Assembly (NCBI RefSeq): GCF_002807035.1
Contig: NZ_NIUC01000003.1
Coordinates: 388,967 to 452,966, forward strand
Direction: 5' to 3'
Source: Algoriphagus formosus
GTDB taxonomy: Bacteria; Bacteroidota; Bacteroidia; Cytophagales; Cyclobacteriaceae
Length of the DNA stretch: 64,000 bases
Shown: positions 45,441-53,587 of the stretch, one piece after another
Layout of the letters: each line of letters begins with the position of its first letter
Numbering within the stretch: the stretch's first letter is position 1
Made by a program: the position numbers and the translations under genes
Notes under the pieces: generated by a model
The model's input: the letters and a program-made list of their open reading frames with translations, nothing else
Told to the model about the DNA's origin: nothing
The model's database searches: none

Positions 45441-45474
45441 AGAGGCTGGATTTATAACCCAGCCTCTTTTTTTA
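45441..45474 (+). terminator. Bidirectional terminator
   Basis: AGAGGCTGG (45441-45449), a 9-nt loop, CCAGCCTCT (45459-45467), then seven T. An A-run lies on the opposite side, so it can serve both the methyltransferase and the convergent DUF2723 gene. Confidence 0.85.
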
Positions 45475-48453
45475 TCTCGTCGGACGTAAGCCTCCTGATT
45501 CTTGGGGGCCTAATAAGGAGTCCATTCTGAGTTGTAATTCTTCTGCTTTTTCGGTGTATCCCCGCTCTTCCAAAAGTGGGATGAAGTAGCGAATCATTTC
45601 GATCGAGATCATCATATCTCGGTCATAATCGCGGTTTTCTTCCAGATAAAACTCGATCATATCCAATGAGCGCTTGGAAACTTTATCCACGATATCCAAT
45701 GCCTTGTCGTCTTCACCTACTTCAAAGAAAAGCGGTACAGACTGCCCACTGGAAAGGTCGTATGGGATAGCCTCATCCGGCATGACTTCGAGCCCTTTGT
45801 TTAGCACCTCAGCTGCCCGGTCAATTTGGTCACGGTCGAGTAGTGCCATAGCAATGCTGTTGACCGCACTTCGATGGTTGGAGGCGAATCTACGATACTC
45901 TTCATCTAAGTAAGCGTCTGGATTGTCCATGCCACGGAAGGCAAATTTCTCCATGAAATTTTCATAGGCCAAGTCTGCATTCACCAGTTCTTCCCGTATG
46001 AAAGATGGCTTGCGGATGGGTAGCAGTCGGTAAGTCAACCCTTCCATCACCACGTGATCGGATACGTTGATTCCAATAGTGGCTAGGGAAGTATTGTTGA
46101 AGTAGATCGGACGCTCCCAATTATTGGTGGCGATTAAGTCGATCAACATCATGGTTCCTTTTGTCACATACTGACCTTTGATTTGCAAGTTGATTTGCGG
46201 GGTAAATAGCGGTTCGAATTCCTCAGGAATGATTCCTTTTTGGAACACAGCCGCACTATCCACTTCCAAAATCAGATTTCTGGACGGCACCATATTGATC
46301 TCGCTTTTTCCTCCCGTCTGCATTTTGAGCAGATTGGAACCGGAGTTGAGGAGTTTAATATATTCTCGGGCTGAAATCGCATCGAGGCCTTCTCTTTCCA
46401 TGACATACAAGACATCATTGGTTCCTTTTTGGTAACGCTCAGGGGAAAGTGAGAAGGGAAGTGGCTCAGATTCATTGGCTGGTCGAGTCATCTGATCGAC
46501 GTACCAGTCCGTATCAAAATAGCTGAGTACAATCACCCGTACATCCGTACGGAAACCTTCTACTTCCTGCACATACCAAAGCGGGAAAGTGTCATTATCG
46601 CCACCCGTGAAAAGGATAGCATTCGGAGCACAGGATGCAAGAAAGTTTCTCGCTGCATCGACTGAGAAATAGCGGTCTTTTCGATTGTGATCATTCCAGT
46701 TTTCAGCTGCCATCAGACCCGCTACCGGCAAAGTAAGGAGAGTAGCAATGATTCCAGCTGTTGCCAAGTTTTTGGTGACTTTTCCCAAACCATGTGCAAT
46801 AGCTAAGACACCCATGCCAGCCCAAATAGCGAAAGCATAGAAACTACCCACGTAAATGTAGTCTCGCTCCCGAGGTTCGACCGGAGGTGAATTCAGGTAA
46901 AGTACCAAGACCACTCCCATCATTAGGAAGAGCATTAGATTCACATAAAAGGATTTGGGATCGACTTTGGCTTGGAAAAACAAGCCGATGATTCCCAAAA
47001 GTAGGGGAAGCATCAGGTAATTGTTGTGCCCTTTATTTTCTTTGATATAGTCCGGAAATTTATCCGAAAAAGCATCGGTTATCCCTATCCAAGGAGCATC
47101 GGTAAAGTCACTTTCTCGTCCAGAAAAATTCCACATAAAGTAGCGCCAATACATATGTCCCAGCTGATGGCTGAACATAAAGCGCAGGTTGTCACCAAAG
47201 GTTGGATCCTGTCCTTCCCGAAGTCCTAATTTTTGTCGGTAAATCCGCTTATGATTTTCCTGAGTAGAATAGACTCGAGGAAGAATGGTCGTTTTCTCTT
47301 TTTCGTAAGTATTTACGAGTTGATAGTCAGCAATCTCGTATTTGTCTTTTCCCTTTCGGTAAATGGGATCACCTTCTACCTGATCTGTGAGCTTGGCGGT
47401 GAAATACTGCCCATGGAGTAGGGGGCGGTAGCCATATTGCTCACGCTTCAGGTAAGAGACATAGCTAATAATGTCCTTAGGTGCATTTTCGTTGATAACA
47501 GGATCTTGATTTGCCCGAACAACGATCAGTGTATAAGAACTGTAACCGATCAGGATGAAGATCAAGGAAAGCAGGATGGTATTCAGTCCCGCCATCTCTT
47601 TCTTATAAGAATAGCGATACCCAAAATACAGGGCAGTGAAGAATGCAGCGATAAAGAAAATAATTCCAGATCCGAAGGGAAGACCAAGGCTATTGACAAA
47701 AAATATCTCCGTCGAGCCGGCTAGACTTGGAAGACCAGGGATAATGATATTATTGATAATGACCAAAGCCACTCCTCCAAGCACAAATGCTATTGCAGCA
47801 CCTTTGAGATTTGGATTAGGATATTTTTTGAAATAATAAATCAGTGCCAATGCGGGCAAAGCTACCAAGTTGAGCAAGTGAACACCGATGGAAAGACCTA
47901 CCAAATAGGCGATGAAGATCATCCACTTATTTTCCTCTCTAGGGTCCTTGATGACATCCCACTTGAGGAAAGCCCAAATGACAATGGCCGTAAAGAAAGA
48001 TGACATGGCGTAAACTTCCGCCTCAACAGCTGAAAACCAAAAGCTATCTGAGAAGGTGTAAATCAGGGAACCAACGATCCCCGCTCCCAAAAGGCTGATG
48101 GTCTGTCCTTTGCTTTCTTCACCCGGAACGACCCCAAAGAGCTTTCTTCCAAAAAGAGTGATGGACCAAAACAAAAATAAAATGGTCAATCCGGAGAAAA
48201 CTGCAGATCCCACATTCATCCAATAAGCGATCTCCAGTTCATTGCCAAAGGCCATAAAGCTAAACATCCGATACACCAACAAAAAGAAAGGCGCACCGGG
48301 AGGGTGGGGTACTTGGAGCTTATAGGAAACGGCGATGAATTCTCCCGGATCCCAAAAACTGGCCGTTTGTTCTACTGAAAGAATATAGACTAATGTCGCT
48401 ATCACAAACACCACCCAGCCGGTGATGTTGTTGAGTTGCTTAAAATTGAGCAT
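45472..48453 (-). CDS. DUF2723/TMEM260-like membrane protein
   Basis: A 993-aa polytopic protein. Near the N-terminus it shows FWDPGEFIAVSYKLQVPHPPGAPFFLLVYRMF, the DUF2723 signature, with acidic residues in the first periplasmic loop as in GT-C glycosyltransferases. A dozen or so membrane helices cover roughly residues 10-590, followed by a large soluble C-terminal domain with TPR-like helices (ALLDRDQIDRAAEVLNKGLEVMPDEA). Eukaryotic TMEM260 is an O-mannosyltransferase, so a protein glycosylation role is plausible. The ATG at 48453 was chosen. Confidence 0.88.
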   Translation of the reverse strand: MLNFKQLNNITGWVVFVIATLVYILSVEQTASFWDPGEFIAVSYKLQVPHPPGAPFFLLVYRMFSFMAFGNELEIAYWMNVGSAVFSGLTILFLFWSITLFGRKLFGVVPGEESKGQTISLLGAGIVGSLIYTFSDSFWFSAVEAEVYAMSSFFTAIVIWAFLKWDVIKDPREENKWMIFIAYLVGLSIGVHLLNLVALPALALIYYFKKYPNPNLKGAAIAFVLGGVALVIINNIIIPGLPSLAGSTEIFFVNSLGLPFGSGIIFFIAAFFTALYFGYRYSYKKEMAGLNTILLSLIFILIGYSSYTLIVVRANQDPVINENAPKDIISYVSYLKREQYGYRPLLHGQYFTAKLTDQVEGDPIYRKGKDKYEIADYQLVNTYEKEKTTILPRVYSTQENHKRIYRQKLGLREGQDPTFGDNLRFMFSHQLGHMYWRYFMWNFSGRESDFTDAPWIGITDAFSDKFPDYIKENKGHNNYLMLPLLLGIIGLFFQAKVDPKSFYVNLMLFLMMGVVLVLYLNSPPVEPRERDYIYVGSFYAFAIWAGMGVLAIAHGLGKVTKNLATAGIIATLLTLPVAGLMAAENWNDHNRKDRYFSVDAARNFLASCAPNAILFTGGDNDTFPLWYVQEVEGFRTDVRVIVLSYFDTDWYVDQMTRPANESEPLPFSLSPERYQKGTNDVLYVMEREGLDAISAREYIKLLNSGSNLLKMQTGGKSEINMVPSRNLILEVDSAAVFQKGIIPEEFEPLFTPQINLQIKGQYVTKGTMMLIDLIATNNWERPIYFNNTSLATIGINVSDHVVMEGLTYRLLPIRKPSFIREELVNADLAYENFMEKFAFRGMDNPDAYLDEEYRRFASNHRSAVNSIAMALLDRDQIDRAAEVLNKGLEVMPDEAIPYDLSSGQSVPLFFEVGEDDKALDIVDKVSKRSLDMIEFYLEENRDYDRDMMISIEMIRYFIPLLEERGYTEKAEELQLRMDSLLGPQESGGLRPTR

Positions 48454-48546
48454 CAATACGGTAATTTTAGACGGACGAAAATAGGAAATTTATTCCCAAG
48501 AGAATTTTTTTTAGCACTTTTTAAAAAAATGAAGGGGAACTGCTCC

Positions 48547-48591
48547 TGTGATAAATATTACTGATTTGCTTTTGACCTGCCTTTACTTTTG
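48547..48591 (+). promoter_or_regulatory. CRP-like box and -7 box before the thioredoxin gene
   Basis: TGTGA-TAAATA-TTACT (48547-48562) matches the CRP palindrome TGTGA-N6-TCACA at 8 of 10 positions. A -7 box TACTTTTG lies at 48584-48591. The CRP-like box is thus centred about 42 bp upstream of the expected transcription start, the standard class II activator place. Confidence 0.5.
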
Positions 48592-48618
48592 TAGAGTAAT
48601 TTAAAAACAAGCAGTCTT

Positions 48619-48939
48619 ATGAGCGCACAACCAAAAACCTTTCAAGAACTGATAAACGGGGACACTCCTGTATTAGTAGACTTCTTTGCCACTTGGTGCG
48701 GTCCCTGCAAAATGATGCAGCCGATTCTCGAAGATACATCCCGTCAATTGGGTGACAGGATCAAAATTGTCAAAGTAGATGTGGATAGAAATCCTTTAGC
48801 TGCTTCCACTTTCCAAGTACGAGGAGTACCAACTTTGATCTTATTCCAAAAGGGAAAAGTCCTTTGGAGAGAGTCAGGTGTGGTGCCTGCTCATCAATTG
48901 GTTAAAGTCATCGAATCCCAATTGATGGTAAATGCTTGA
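48619..48939 (+). CDS. trxA: Thioredoxin
   Basis: A 106-aa protein with a thioredoxin fold. FFATWCGPCKMMQPIL contains the CxxC active site, and RGVPTLILFQKGK the cis-proline. There is no signal peptide, so it is cytoplasmic. It opens the sulfur locus and could reduce persulfides or disulfides produced by the following enzyme. Confidence 0.93.
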   Translation: MSAQPKTFQELINGDTPVLVDFFATWCGPCKMMQPILEDTSRQLGDRIKIVKVDVDRNPLAASTFQVRGVPTLILFQKGKVLWRESGVVPAHQLVKVIESQLMVNA

Positions 48940-48945
48940 TTCTGA

Positions 48946-48990
48946 TGTGACAAAAGTCATTTAATAGGCTTTAATCACTTCTTAAATTTG
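48946..48990 (+). promoter_or_regulatory. CRP-like box and -7 box before the MBL-rhodanese gene
   Basis: TGTGA-CAAAAG-TCATT (48946-48961) matches the CRP half-sites with two mismatches. TAAATTTG (48983-48990) fits TAnnTTTG. Box centre to expected start is about 43 bp, matching the arrangement before the thioredoxin gene. Confidence 0.5.
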
Positions 48991-49025
48991 ATTATTATTT
49001 GATAGAAACTTAATAAACAGAACCT

Positions 49026-50447
49026 ATGAAGATCGAACAAATCTATACCGGATGCTTGGCTCAAGGAGCCTACTACATCGAGTCAGACGGCGAAGCAGCC
49101 GTAATTGACCCCCTAAGAGAGGTACAACCTTACATTGAAAAAGCTGAGCGCCGAGGCGCAAAAATCAAGTATGTATTGGAGACTCACTTCCATGCAGACT
49201 TTGTTTCTGGTCACCAAGACTTGGCCGAAAAGACAGGTGCCAAGATCGTTTATGGTCCTACAGGAATGAAAATGGGTTTTGACGCCATTGTAGCTGAGGA
49301 CAATCAGGTTTTCGAACTAGGTAAGGCTAAAATCAAAGTCATTCACACTCCAGGACATACAATGGAGTCCGTTTGCTACCTTCTTATCAATGAAGATGGC
49401 AAAGAAGAAGCTTTGTTTACGGGTGATACCTTATTTATCGGAGATGTTGGCCGTCCGGATTTAGCTCAGAAAGTCGTAAAAGACCTGACGCAAGAGAAAC
49501 TGGCAGCTCATCTTTATGACTCCTTGAGAAATAAAATTATGCCTCTTTCAGATGACTTGATCGTCTATCCGGCACATGGTGCAGGATCTGCCTGTGGTAA
49601 AAATATGAGTAAGGAGACTTCTGATACTTTGGGCAATCAAAAGAAGACCAATTATGCGCTTCAGGAGATGACCAAAGAAGAGTTTATCAAAGAAGTATTG
49701 ACTGGATTGACTCCTCCTCCGGCTTATTTCCCTCAAAACGTTCTGATGAATATTCAAGGCTATGACAGTATTGATGAGGTATTGGAGCGAGGTATCAGAC
49801 CATTGAGTCCAAATGAATTTGAAGCTGCTGCAAATGAGACGGGAGCGATGATTTTGGATACTCGAGATGCTCAGGTTTTTGCTAAAGGATTTATCCCTAA
49901 TTCCATTAATATCGGAATCGACGGAAGTTTTGCTGTATGGGTTGGAGCGATGATTCCTGACCTGAAGCAAGAGATTCTTGTAGTCGCAGAAGAAGGCCGT
50001 GAAGAGGAAGTAATTACCAGATTGGCACGAGTAGGATATGACTTTGCCATTGGATACCTCCAGGGAGGATTCAAAGCATGGAAAGAAAGTGGTCAGGAAG
50101 TAGATTCCATCACGTCTATCTCTGTAGACGAATTGGCGAAAATCAAGGAAGGAGATCCTGGTATCCACATTCTAGATGTGAGAAAGAACTCTGAATTCAT
50201 GTCAGAGCATGTAATTGATGCTGAAAATGCTCCTTTGGACTACATCAATGATTCCATGCTCAAAGTGAAGAAGGATGAAACCTACTATGTACACTGTGCA
50301 GGAGGCTACCGCTCCATGATCTTCAATTCAATTTTGAAGGCGAGAGGTTATGATAATTTGATTGATGTGGCAGGCGGTTTTACTGCAATCAAAGAGTCAG
50401 GAAAATTGAAAGTTTCTGACTATGTCTGCCCAACTACTTTACTCTAA
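49026..50447 (+). CDS. Persulfide dioxygenase-like MBL protein fused to two rhodanese domains
   Basis: A 473-aa protein. The N-terminal metallo-beta-lactamase domain (about 1-250) has ETHFHADFVSGHQDLA, HTPGHTMESVCY, FTGDTLFIGDVGRPDLA and VYPAHGAGSACGK, as in ETHE1/CstB persulfide dioxygenases. Two rhodanese domains follow. The first (MILDTRDAQVFAKGFIPNS) has no cysteine at its active loop (AEEGREEE). The second has YYVHCAGGYRSMIF with the catalytic cysteine. It probably oxidises persulfide and makes thiosulfate, as CstB does. The gene order with thioredoxin and YeeE half-transporters supports sulfur handling. Confidence 0.9.
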   Translation: MKIEQIYTGCLAQGAYYIESDGEAAVIDPLREVQPYIEKAERRGAKIKYVLETHFHADFVSGHQDLAEKTGAKIVYGPTGMKMGFDAIVAEDNQVFELGKAKIKVIHTPGHTMESVCYLLINEDGKEEALFTGDTLFIGDVGRPDLAQKVVKDLTQEKLAAHLYDSLRNKIMPLSDDLIVYPAHGAGSACGKNMSKETSDTLGNQKKTNYALQEMTKEEFIKEVLTGLTPPPAYFPQNVLMNIQGYDSIDEVLERGIRPLSPNEFEAAANETGAMILDTRDAQVFAKGFIPNSINIGIDGSFAVWVGAMIPDLKQEILVVAEEGREEEVITRLARVGYDFAIGYLQGGFKAWKESGQEVDSITSISVDELAKIKEGDPGIHILDVRKNSEFMSEHVIDAENAPLDYINDSMLKVKKDETYYVHCAGGYRSMIFNSILKARGYDNLIDVAGGFTAIKESGKLKVSDYVCPTTLL

Positions 50448-50476
50448 AGATAAGTGTAGAAAAGTTGCTTAATCCC

Positions 50477-50507
50477 AAAATGGCAGGCCGAAAGGCTTGC
50501 CATTTTT
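50477..50507 (+). terminator. Terminator after the MBL-rhodanese gene
   Basis: An imperfect inverted repeat AAAATGGCAGGCC-GAAA-GGCTTGCCATTTTT with a GAAA loop and a T-run lies 30 bp after the stop codon. Confidence 0.75.
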
Positions 50508-50524
50508 GATATCACCCGATCTGA

Positions 50525-50540
50525 TGTGATCAAAGTCACA
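50525..50540 (+). promoter_or_regulatory. Perfect CRP-like palindrome before the porin gene
   Basis: TGTGATCAAAGTCACA is an exact TGTGA-N6-TCACA site, centred about 13 bp before the start codon at 50546. This place suits repression or a roadblock better than activation, unlike the two upstream boxes. Confidence 0.6.
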
Positions 50541-50545
50541 ATTTT

Positions 50546-51961
50546 ATGTCAAGAATGAAACGCAATTTTGCAGTGCTTTTGCTGAGCCTAGTTGGTATAG
50601 GATATGGAGTTACTGATGTGGCAGCTCAGCATGGTCATGCAGAGGAGGTAGAATCTCCTTCAGATCAGAAATTATTCGGAAAAGTCCTTCGTGAGGGTTC
50701 ATTCGAGTTCCACCTTCGTTCTTTCTTTATGAGTACCGTCAATCAAGGGGACTTGATGGATTACAGCACCTGGGGAACGGGTGCAGGACTAGGTTACTTT
50801 AGTCCAAGATGGAAAGGTTTTGGATTGGGCTTCAGTGGATTCTTTGTTTTCAGACATTATGAAAATAATATTCAAAAGCTAGATCCGATTACCGGAGTAG
50901 GAAATCGCTATGAAATCCTGCTTTATGATGTTCATCATCCTGAAAACCATAAGGACATGGATCGATTGGAGGAATTATTTCTCTCTTATCAGAAAGAAGA
51001 TCTCTCAGTCTGGGTAGGGAGACATCACTTTGAGAGTCCCCTTCTGAATGCCTCAGACAATAGATTGCGTCCAAATTTATTTAGTGGACTGTCTGTTGAT
51101 TATACTCCAGGTAAATTCCATTTCAATGGAGCTTGGTTTTCCCATGTGATATCCCGAGGTTCCTTAGAGTGGTTGCCGGTGGAGGAGTCCTTTGGATTCT
51201 ACAGTACAGGAAGAAATCCTCTTGGTTCGGATGATTCGTACAAGCATCATATCGAGTCTAAGGGAATAGGGGTGTTTGGAGTGGAGTATTTAAATAATTC
51301 ATTACATATCCAATCTTGGAATTACCTTGCTGAAGGTGTCTTTGGAATTTCCTTTTTGCAAGCCACTGGTTCTGCAAAAAGCTCTGGAGCTACTGATTGG
51401 GTTTGGGGTGTTCAAGGTTTTGCTCAAACAGCTCTTGGAAATGGTGGAAATCCAGAACCAGAAAAAGCTTACATTCTCCCAAATGAAAAGTCATTTGGAA
51501 TGGGTTTAAGGGCAGGGTTGAAATGGCCACATGCACTTCTTACTTTTAATTACATGGGAATATCCGACCACGGACGGTTTCTATTTCCAAGGGAATGGGG
51601 AAGAGAGCAGTTCTTTGTAAGCCTTCAGCGAGAGCGATTTGAAGGCCTGGGTGGAGGAAACTCCTTTATGGTACAGTATGATCATACCTTTATCCATGAC
51701 AAATTAAAGGTAAGCGTAGGGGCTTCCCATACGGATACTGCTGATTTTGAAGATGTAAGGTTGAATAAATATGGAATTCCAAACTATTATCACTTCAGCG
51801 GATTGATCGATTATCGGTTTGATGGATTCTTCAAGGGATTGGACTTACAATTATTGGTGGTGGGGAAAAGGCAATATGCCAATCAAATCACGCCTATTGA
51901 ATACGTAATCAATCGGGTGAACATGGTAAATACCTCATTGATTTTAGATTACAGATTTTAA
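50546..51961 (+). CDS. Outer-membrane porin, OprD-like
   Basis: A 471-aa protein with a signal peptide (MKRNFAVLLLSLVGIGYGVTDVAAQ; the alternative ATG at 50555 gives the same peptide). A histidine-rich HGHAEEVESP linker follows, then an all-beta barrel pattern such as GAGLGYFSPRWKGFGLGFSGFFVFRHYE, ending in MVNTSLILDYRF, a C-terminal aromatic typical of barrel assembly. In this context it may import sulfur compounds. The exact substrate cannot be told from sequence. Confidence 0.75.
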   Translation: MSRMKRNFAVLLLSLVGIGYGVTDVAAQHGHAEEVESPSDQKLFGKVLREGSFEFHLRSFFMSTVNQGDLMDYSTWGTGAGLGYFSPRWKGFGLGFSGFFVFRHYENNIQKLDPITGVGNRYEILLYDVHHPENHKDMDRLEELFLSYQKEDLSVWVGRHHFESPLLNASDNRLRPNLFSGLSVDYTPGKFHFNGAWFSHVISRGSLEWLPVEESFGFYSTGRNPLGSDDSYKHHIESKGIGVFGVEYLNNSLHIQSWNYLAEGVFGISFLQATGSAKSSGATDWVWGVQGFAQTALGNGGNPEPEKAYILPNEKSFGMGLRAGLKWPHALLTFNYMGISDHGRFLFPREWGREQFFVSLQRERFEGLGGGNSFMVQYDHTFIHDKLKVSVGASHTDTADFEDVRLNKYGIPNYYHFSGLIDYRFDGFFKGLDLQLLVVGKRQYANQITPIEYVINRVNMVNTSLILDYRF

Positions 51962-51984
51962 AAAAGAAAAACGAATAAATAAAA

Positions 51985-52566
51985 ATGAATCAACTTATGG
52001 AATGGATTACTCAACCTTGGCCCTGGTATGTGGCTGGTCCTTTGATCGGACTGACAGTGCCGGCGCTATTGATCTTAGGAAATAAAACCTTTGGTATTTC
52101 CTCTTCACTTAGACACGTCTGCGCGGCCTGTGTGCCAGCAGGGATACCCTTCTTTTCCTACAACTGGAAGAAGGAAATGTGGAATCTTCTCTTTGTACTC
52201 GGTGTGTTGATAGGAGGCTTTGTAGCAACCAACTTCCTGGCCAACCCTGATTCAATTATTGTCTCAGAAGCAACTCAGGCAGATTTGAAAGCATTAGGTG
52301 TTACTGATTTTGGCAACTTATTGCCGGCTGACATTTTCTCTTGGGAGAATCTATTTACTGCCAAAGGGCTTCTGTTCTTCGTGATTGGAGGATTTTTGGT
52401 AGGTTTTGGAACTCGCTATGCGGGTGGATGTACTTCAGGCCATGCAATCATGGGAATCAGCTCCCTGCAATGGCAGTCAGTGCTAGCCACAGTTTTCTTT
52501 ATGATCGGTGGTTTCCTGATGACGCACGTTTTGCTTGAGCCTTTAATGAAATTGGTAGGATTTTAA
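51985..52566 (+). CDS. YeeE/YedE half-transporter, first unit
   Basis: A 193-aa membrane protein. [23 protein letters not shown] is the conserved cysteine motif of YeeE/YedE (TsuA-like) thiosulfate transporters, and [17 protein letters not shown] [16 protein letters not shown] carries further cysteines. It spans only half of a full-length YeeE. The second half is encoded by the next gene, 7 bp downstream. Export or uptake of thiosulfate or another thiol is inferred. Confidence 0.88.
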   Translation: MNQLMEWITQPWPWYVAGPLIGLTVPALLILGNKTFGISSSLRHVCAACVPAGIPFFSYNWKKEMWNLLFVLGVLIGGFVATNFLANPDSIIVSEATQADLKALGVTDFGNLLPADIFSWENLFTAKGLLFFVIGGFLVGFGTRYAGGCTSGHAIMGISSLQWQSVLATVFFMIGGFLMTHVLLEPLMKLVGF

Positions 52567-52573
52567 TAGATAA

Positions 52574-53068
52574 ATGATGAAAGTAGCAGAAAAGCCAACA
52601 ACGATACAGGATCCTCATTGTGAGGCTCCCAACTTGCGAAAGCACGAAGACAAAGGACTAGAATTGCTGAAATACTTGATTTTGGGTGTTCTTTTCGGAA
52701 TCGTCTTTGTCAAAGCAGAGATTATTTCCTGGTTTCGAATTCAGGAAATGTTTAGACTTCAATCTTTCCACATGTATGGAGTGATTGGGTCTGCAGTGAT
52801 AACGGGGATTATCTCGATTCAAATCATCAAGCGGTTTAATATTAAAACCATCCATGGTGAGACTATCAATATTCCAAATAAGGAATTTAGAAAAGGGCAG
52901 GTGATCGGAGGATTTATCTTCGGATTAGGCTGGGCTTTGACCGGAGCGTGTCCAGGACCATTGTTTGCTCAGATTGGTAGTGGATATACCGTGATCTTGG
53001 TGACTTTGATTTCTGCCTTGGCGGGAACTTGGGTTTATGGGAAATTCGCTCATAAGCTTCCGAATTAA
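52574..53068 (+). CDS. YeeE/YedE half-transporter, second unit (DUF6691-like)
   Basis: A 164-aa membrane protein. GLGWALTGACPGPLFAQIGSGY contains the conserved cysteine motif of the second YeeE half. It has four membrane segments. Together with the previous gene it would form one two-part transporter. A stem-loop terminator follows. Confidence 0.87.
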   Translation: MMKVAEKPTTIQDPHCEAPNLRKHEDKGLELLKYLILGVLFGIVFVKAEIISWFRIQEMFRLQSFHMYGVIGSAVITGIISIQIIKRFNIKTIHGETINIPNKEFRKGQVIGGFIFGLGWALTGACPGPLFAQIGSGYTVILVTLISALAGTWVYGKFAHKLPN

Positions 53069-53087
53069 AAATATTTCAAGATTAGAA

Positions 53088-53119
53088 GGCTGTTGCTAGC
53101 AGGGCAACAGCCTCCTTTT
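53088..53119 (+). terminator. Terminator of the sulfur locus
   Basis: GGCTGTTGC (53088-53096), a 7-nt loop, GCAACAGCC (53104-53112), then TCCTTTTG. A perfect 9-bp stem with a modest T-tract, 20 bp after the stop codon. Confidence 0.75.
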
Positions 53120-53206
53120 GTCCAAGTAATCAAGGGGATAGGGTTTTTCTCAAAAAGTAAGCTTTGATGACCCTAAAATTTCCTGATTAAAAATGTGCAA
53201 AAGCCT

Positions 53207-53236
53207 TTTGCAAAATTGAGAAAGGTCTTACTTTTG
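53207..53236 (+). promoter_or_regulatory. tRNA-Ser promoter
   Basis: TTTG (53207-53210) and TACTTTTG (53229-53236) are separated by 18 bp, close to the Bacteroidota -33/-7 arrangement. The tRNA begins 34 bp further on. Confidence 0.65.
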
Positions 53237-53270
53237 CAAACCGAAACAGAGATATTTGTCTCGGTTGAAT

Positions 53271-53355
53271 AGAGGAGTGGCAGAGTGGTCGATTGCGGCG
53301 GTCTTGAAAACCGTTGTACCGCGAGGTACCGGGGGTTCGAATCCCTCCTCCTCTG
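53271..53355 (+). tRNA. tRNA-Ser (UGA)
   Basis: AGAGGAG pairs with CTCCTCT (acceptor). The anticodon loop is TCTTGAAAA with anticodon TGA. A long variable arm (TGTACCGCGAGGTACC) and a T-arm GGGGGTTCGAATCCCTC are present. The discriminator is G, and CCA is not encoded. Its 3' end borders an integrase gene, so it probably served as the attachment site of the element to the right. Confidence 0.95.
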
Positions 53356-53378
53356 CTTTTAGTTAATCAAATCTTTCG

Positions 53379-53414
53379 AAAAGCCCCAAATTTTATCAGT
53401 TTGGGGCTTTTTTA
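53379..53414 (+). terminator. Terminator after tRNA-Ser
   Basis: AAAGCCCCAAA, a 9-nt loop, TTTGGGGCTTT and a T-run. An 11-bp stem. Confidence 0.8.
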
Positions 53415-53467
53415 TTTTTCACTTGCCTCGTTTTTAATCATAATATTCTGATTTCTTACGGAAATAT

Positions 53468-53503
53468 CGAGACCTATTGCAATTCCAATCGAGACCTATT
53501 TTT
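53468..53503. repeat. Direct repeat pair upstream of the integrase
   Basis: ATCGAGACCTATT occurs twice, 22 bp apart (about 53468 and 53490), in the gap between tRNA-Ser and the integrase gene. Two shorter GGTGA repeats (53505, 53517) follow. Such repeats close to an integrase gene are often arm-type binding sites. Confidence 0.45.
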
Positions 53504-53587
53504 TGGTGACCTTTTTGGTGATTATGGAAATTCGCTGGGCTCTGTGGGTTAACCCAAATAGCTTTGTCATCAATCAAACGATGAGCT

